DNA from: JBKEAD01 sp047973165
GTDB taxonomy: Bacteria; Verrucomicrobiota; Verrucomicrobiia; Chthoniobacterales; JBKEAD01
DNA length: 13,302 bases
Reading direction: 5' to 3'
Assembly: GCA_047973165.1 (NCBI GenBank)
Contig: JBKEBM010000091.1
Coordinates: 1 to 13,302 of the forward strand
Both the position numbers and the translations under genes were made by a program. Positions 12,473 to 13,302 of the stretch are shown piece after piece. Position 1 is the first letter of the stretch, and every line of letters begins with the position of its first letter. The notes beneath the pieces were generated by a model. It made no database searches, was not told the DNA's origin, and was given only the letters and a program-made list of their open reading frames with translations.

Positions 12473-12635
12473 TATTCGACCAATTTCTCTCTTGCTGCCC
12501 CAACGAGGTTGCCTTTCCGAGTTCCACGAATCCGACCGAGGGCACAATCCCGTTGGAAAAGTTTTTTAAAAAAGTTTTCTGGTGTTGGCCTCTTTGGTAT
12601 TGGCCCCCTTCAGAGTCTGTTTTTTTCGCTCCGGC

Positions 12636-12661
12636 AGGGTCGTTTTGAGAAAATGGACCCT
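12636..12661. repeat. Hairpin AGGGTC/GACCCT between convergent genes
   Basis: AGGGTC (12636-12641) pairs with GACCCT (12656-12661), and TTTT (12643-12646) with AAAA (12650-12653) around a three-base GAG loop, with a small unpaired junction between. It lies 54 bp beyond the stop of the Rsm22-like gene and could help end or protect either convergent transcript. No T run follows on either strand. Confidence 0.4.
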
Positions 12662-12714
12662 ACCGATTTCAATTTTCGCCTCATCCTCTTTTTCTTCCTT
12701 CCTGCTTTCCTTAT

Positions 12715-13302
12715 TCAAAACTCTGAGAGACGGAAACTGCCTGGATGTTTTGCTCGCCAGGAGTTTGGGTTTTTAAGGGGGTGCAGGTTGTCGAGGGTAA
12801 CGAGGTCGCCTCGGTTGAGATTTTTTAATGTGTGGCGTGTGGGTGGGTCGAGCTTACTGGTTGTGATGGCGATTTCTTTGAGCTGGCTGTCTTCTGCACA
12901 AACGCGGGTCAGAAATTGTCCCTTCATTTTGGCCATGGGGGCGATGAGACGGGCTTGCAAAGGAGTGGAAGTTGATGCGGAACGTTTTGTCTGATCTGTC
13001 TCTGTTTTTTGCAGGACGAGGTGGCTCCACTTTAGCTCATGAAGTTTTCGATGAAGCATGGAGTTAATACGCTGAAGAGAGGGTGGGGGTTGCCACTTGC
13101 GGACTTCGTGGTACCAGAAACGCCCCTCGGCGAGCAGAGCGCATTGTTCGTGATGGAGACAGGGAGAGAGAATTTTTAGCCCAGTGCTTTGAGTCACTGT
13201 ATCGCGGATTTGCATGAGCCGCGTGGCTGTTTCTTTTAGCGCGGGTTCGAGCAGAATGAGAAGGGCGTCCGGAGCGAGGAGACTCAGGAGTTTTTTTATG
13301 AA
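12715..13302 (-). CDS. Rsm22-family methyltransferase-like protein (C-terminal part)
   Basis: The frame is open to the window edge, so only the last 195 residues are seen; the first Met in view (13215) is internal. The sequence fits the Rsm22 family (PF09243; mitochondrial Rsm22/METTL17), SAM-methyltransferase-fold proteins needed for small-subunit assembly. Evidence: a strand-turn ALLILLEPALKETATRLMQI (13-32), ILSPCLHHEQCALL (44-57) like the family's A-P-C-P-H-x-x-x-C-P, KWSHLVLQK like K-F-S-Y-L-V, and MAKMKGQFLTRVC (123-135) like R-K-G-H-V-x-L-D-x-C, then RGDLV. Visible cysteines are C48, C54 and C135; the third cluster cysteine expected near residue 62 is Phe. Methyltransferase activity and rRNA target are unproven for the family. 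Confidence 0.78.
   Translation of the reverse strand, partial: FIKKLLSLLAPDALLILLEPALKETATRLMQIRDTVTQSTGLKILSPCLHHEQCALLAEGRFWYHEVRKWQPPPSLQRINSMLHRKLHELKWSHLVLQKTETDQTKRSASTSTPLQARLIAPMAKMKGQFLTRVCAEDSQLKEIAITTSKLDPPTRHTLKNLNRGDLVTLDNLHPLKNPNSWRAKHPGSFRLSEF

Larger units (their letters stand above)
12401..12714. other. 314-bp noncoding region with several inverted repeats
   Basis: This gap lies between two convergent genes (jag and the Rsm22-like gene). I find no convincing gene: the open frames here are either short or the antisense of the Rsm22-like gene. It holds an 8-bp direct repeat CAACGAGG (12426-12433, 12501-12508) and a pair AGGCAA/TTGCCT (12431-12436, 12509-12514) enclosing a CCTGGGG/CCCCAGG hairpin. 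It also holds a TTTTTTAAAAAA palindrome (12562-12573) and a hairpin AGGGTC/GACCCT with inner TTTT/AAAA (12636-12661). No classic GC-stem-plus-T-run terminator is clear on either strand, although both genes must end transcription here. Confidence 0.6.

Noticed and set aside
12431..12514. Resemblance to a class I cyclic-di-GMP (GEMM) riboswitch: GGCAA...GG..GCAAAGC...GGTTGCC in the right order
   Set aside because: The GNRA-capped stem and its receptor helix are not evident, about eight extra bases separate the expected core from GGTTGCC, and no + strand gene follows that it could control. A covariance-model hit would be needed to revive it.
12509..12994. 161-residue open frame on + after jag
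   Set aside because: It lies mostly antisense to the Rsm22-like gene, whose product has clear family features; the + frame product is low-complexity (FF/LL/S-rich) without recognisable domains.

Overview
The window is ordinary bacterial chromosome from a Gram-negative, hopanoid-making organism with a moderate GC content. Three traits point to the Verrucomicrobia/Opitutae or a related PVC lineage: the gene content, the long periplasmic YidC domain, and AT-rich start regions with no Shine-Dalgarno motif. That assignment is an inference, not something the sequence proves. I see no insertion sequence, phage, CRISPR array, tRNA or rRNA.

Layout. 1-468 is the 3' end of a dipeptide/oligopeptide-type ABC permease. 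It is followed by hisF (histidine biosynthesis) and a Fur-family regulator, all on +. A dihydropteroate synthase gene (folP, -) converges on fur and overlaps its end by 47 bp. Divergent from folP, on +, are a phosphate acetyltransferase-family gene (pta) and the hopanoid pair hpnH and shc, which lie 20 bp apart. Convergent with shc is a small Lys/Ala-rich basic protein with a DUF2934 end (-). Next come a small four-helix membrane protein (+) and an outer-membrane beta-barrel protein carrying a His/Glu-rich loop (-).

From 9304 the classic cluster rpmH-rnpA-yidD-yidC-jag runs on +: ribosomal protein L34, the RNase P protein, two membrane-insertion factors and a KH/R3H RNA-binding protein. After a 314-bp noncoding stretch with several inverted repeats, the window ends inside a convergent Rsm22-family (ribosome-assembly methyltransferase-like) gene on -.

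How the genes work together. Shc cyclises squalene to hopene, and HpnH would add adenosyl from SAM to start extended hopanoids. YidD and YidC insert membrane proteins and are co-encoded with RNA and ribosome factors (L34, RnpA, Jag). The convergent Rsm22 homologue also fits a translation theme. I found no clear new multigene system. The main interest is in family members with altered key residues (Fur, DHPS, Pta, Rsm22), unusual extensions (HpnH insertion, L34 tail, histone-like DUF2934 tail) and the structured intergenic region after jag.
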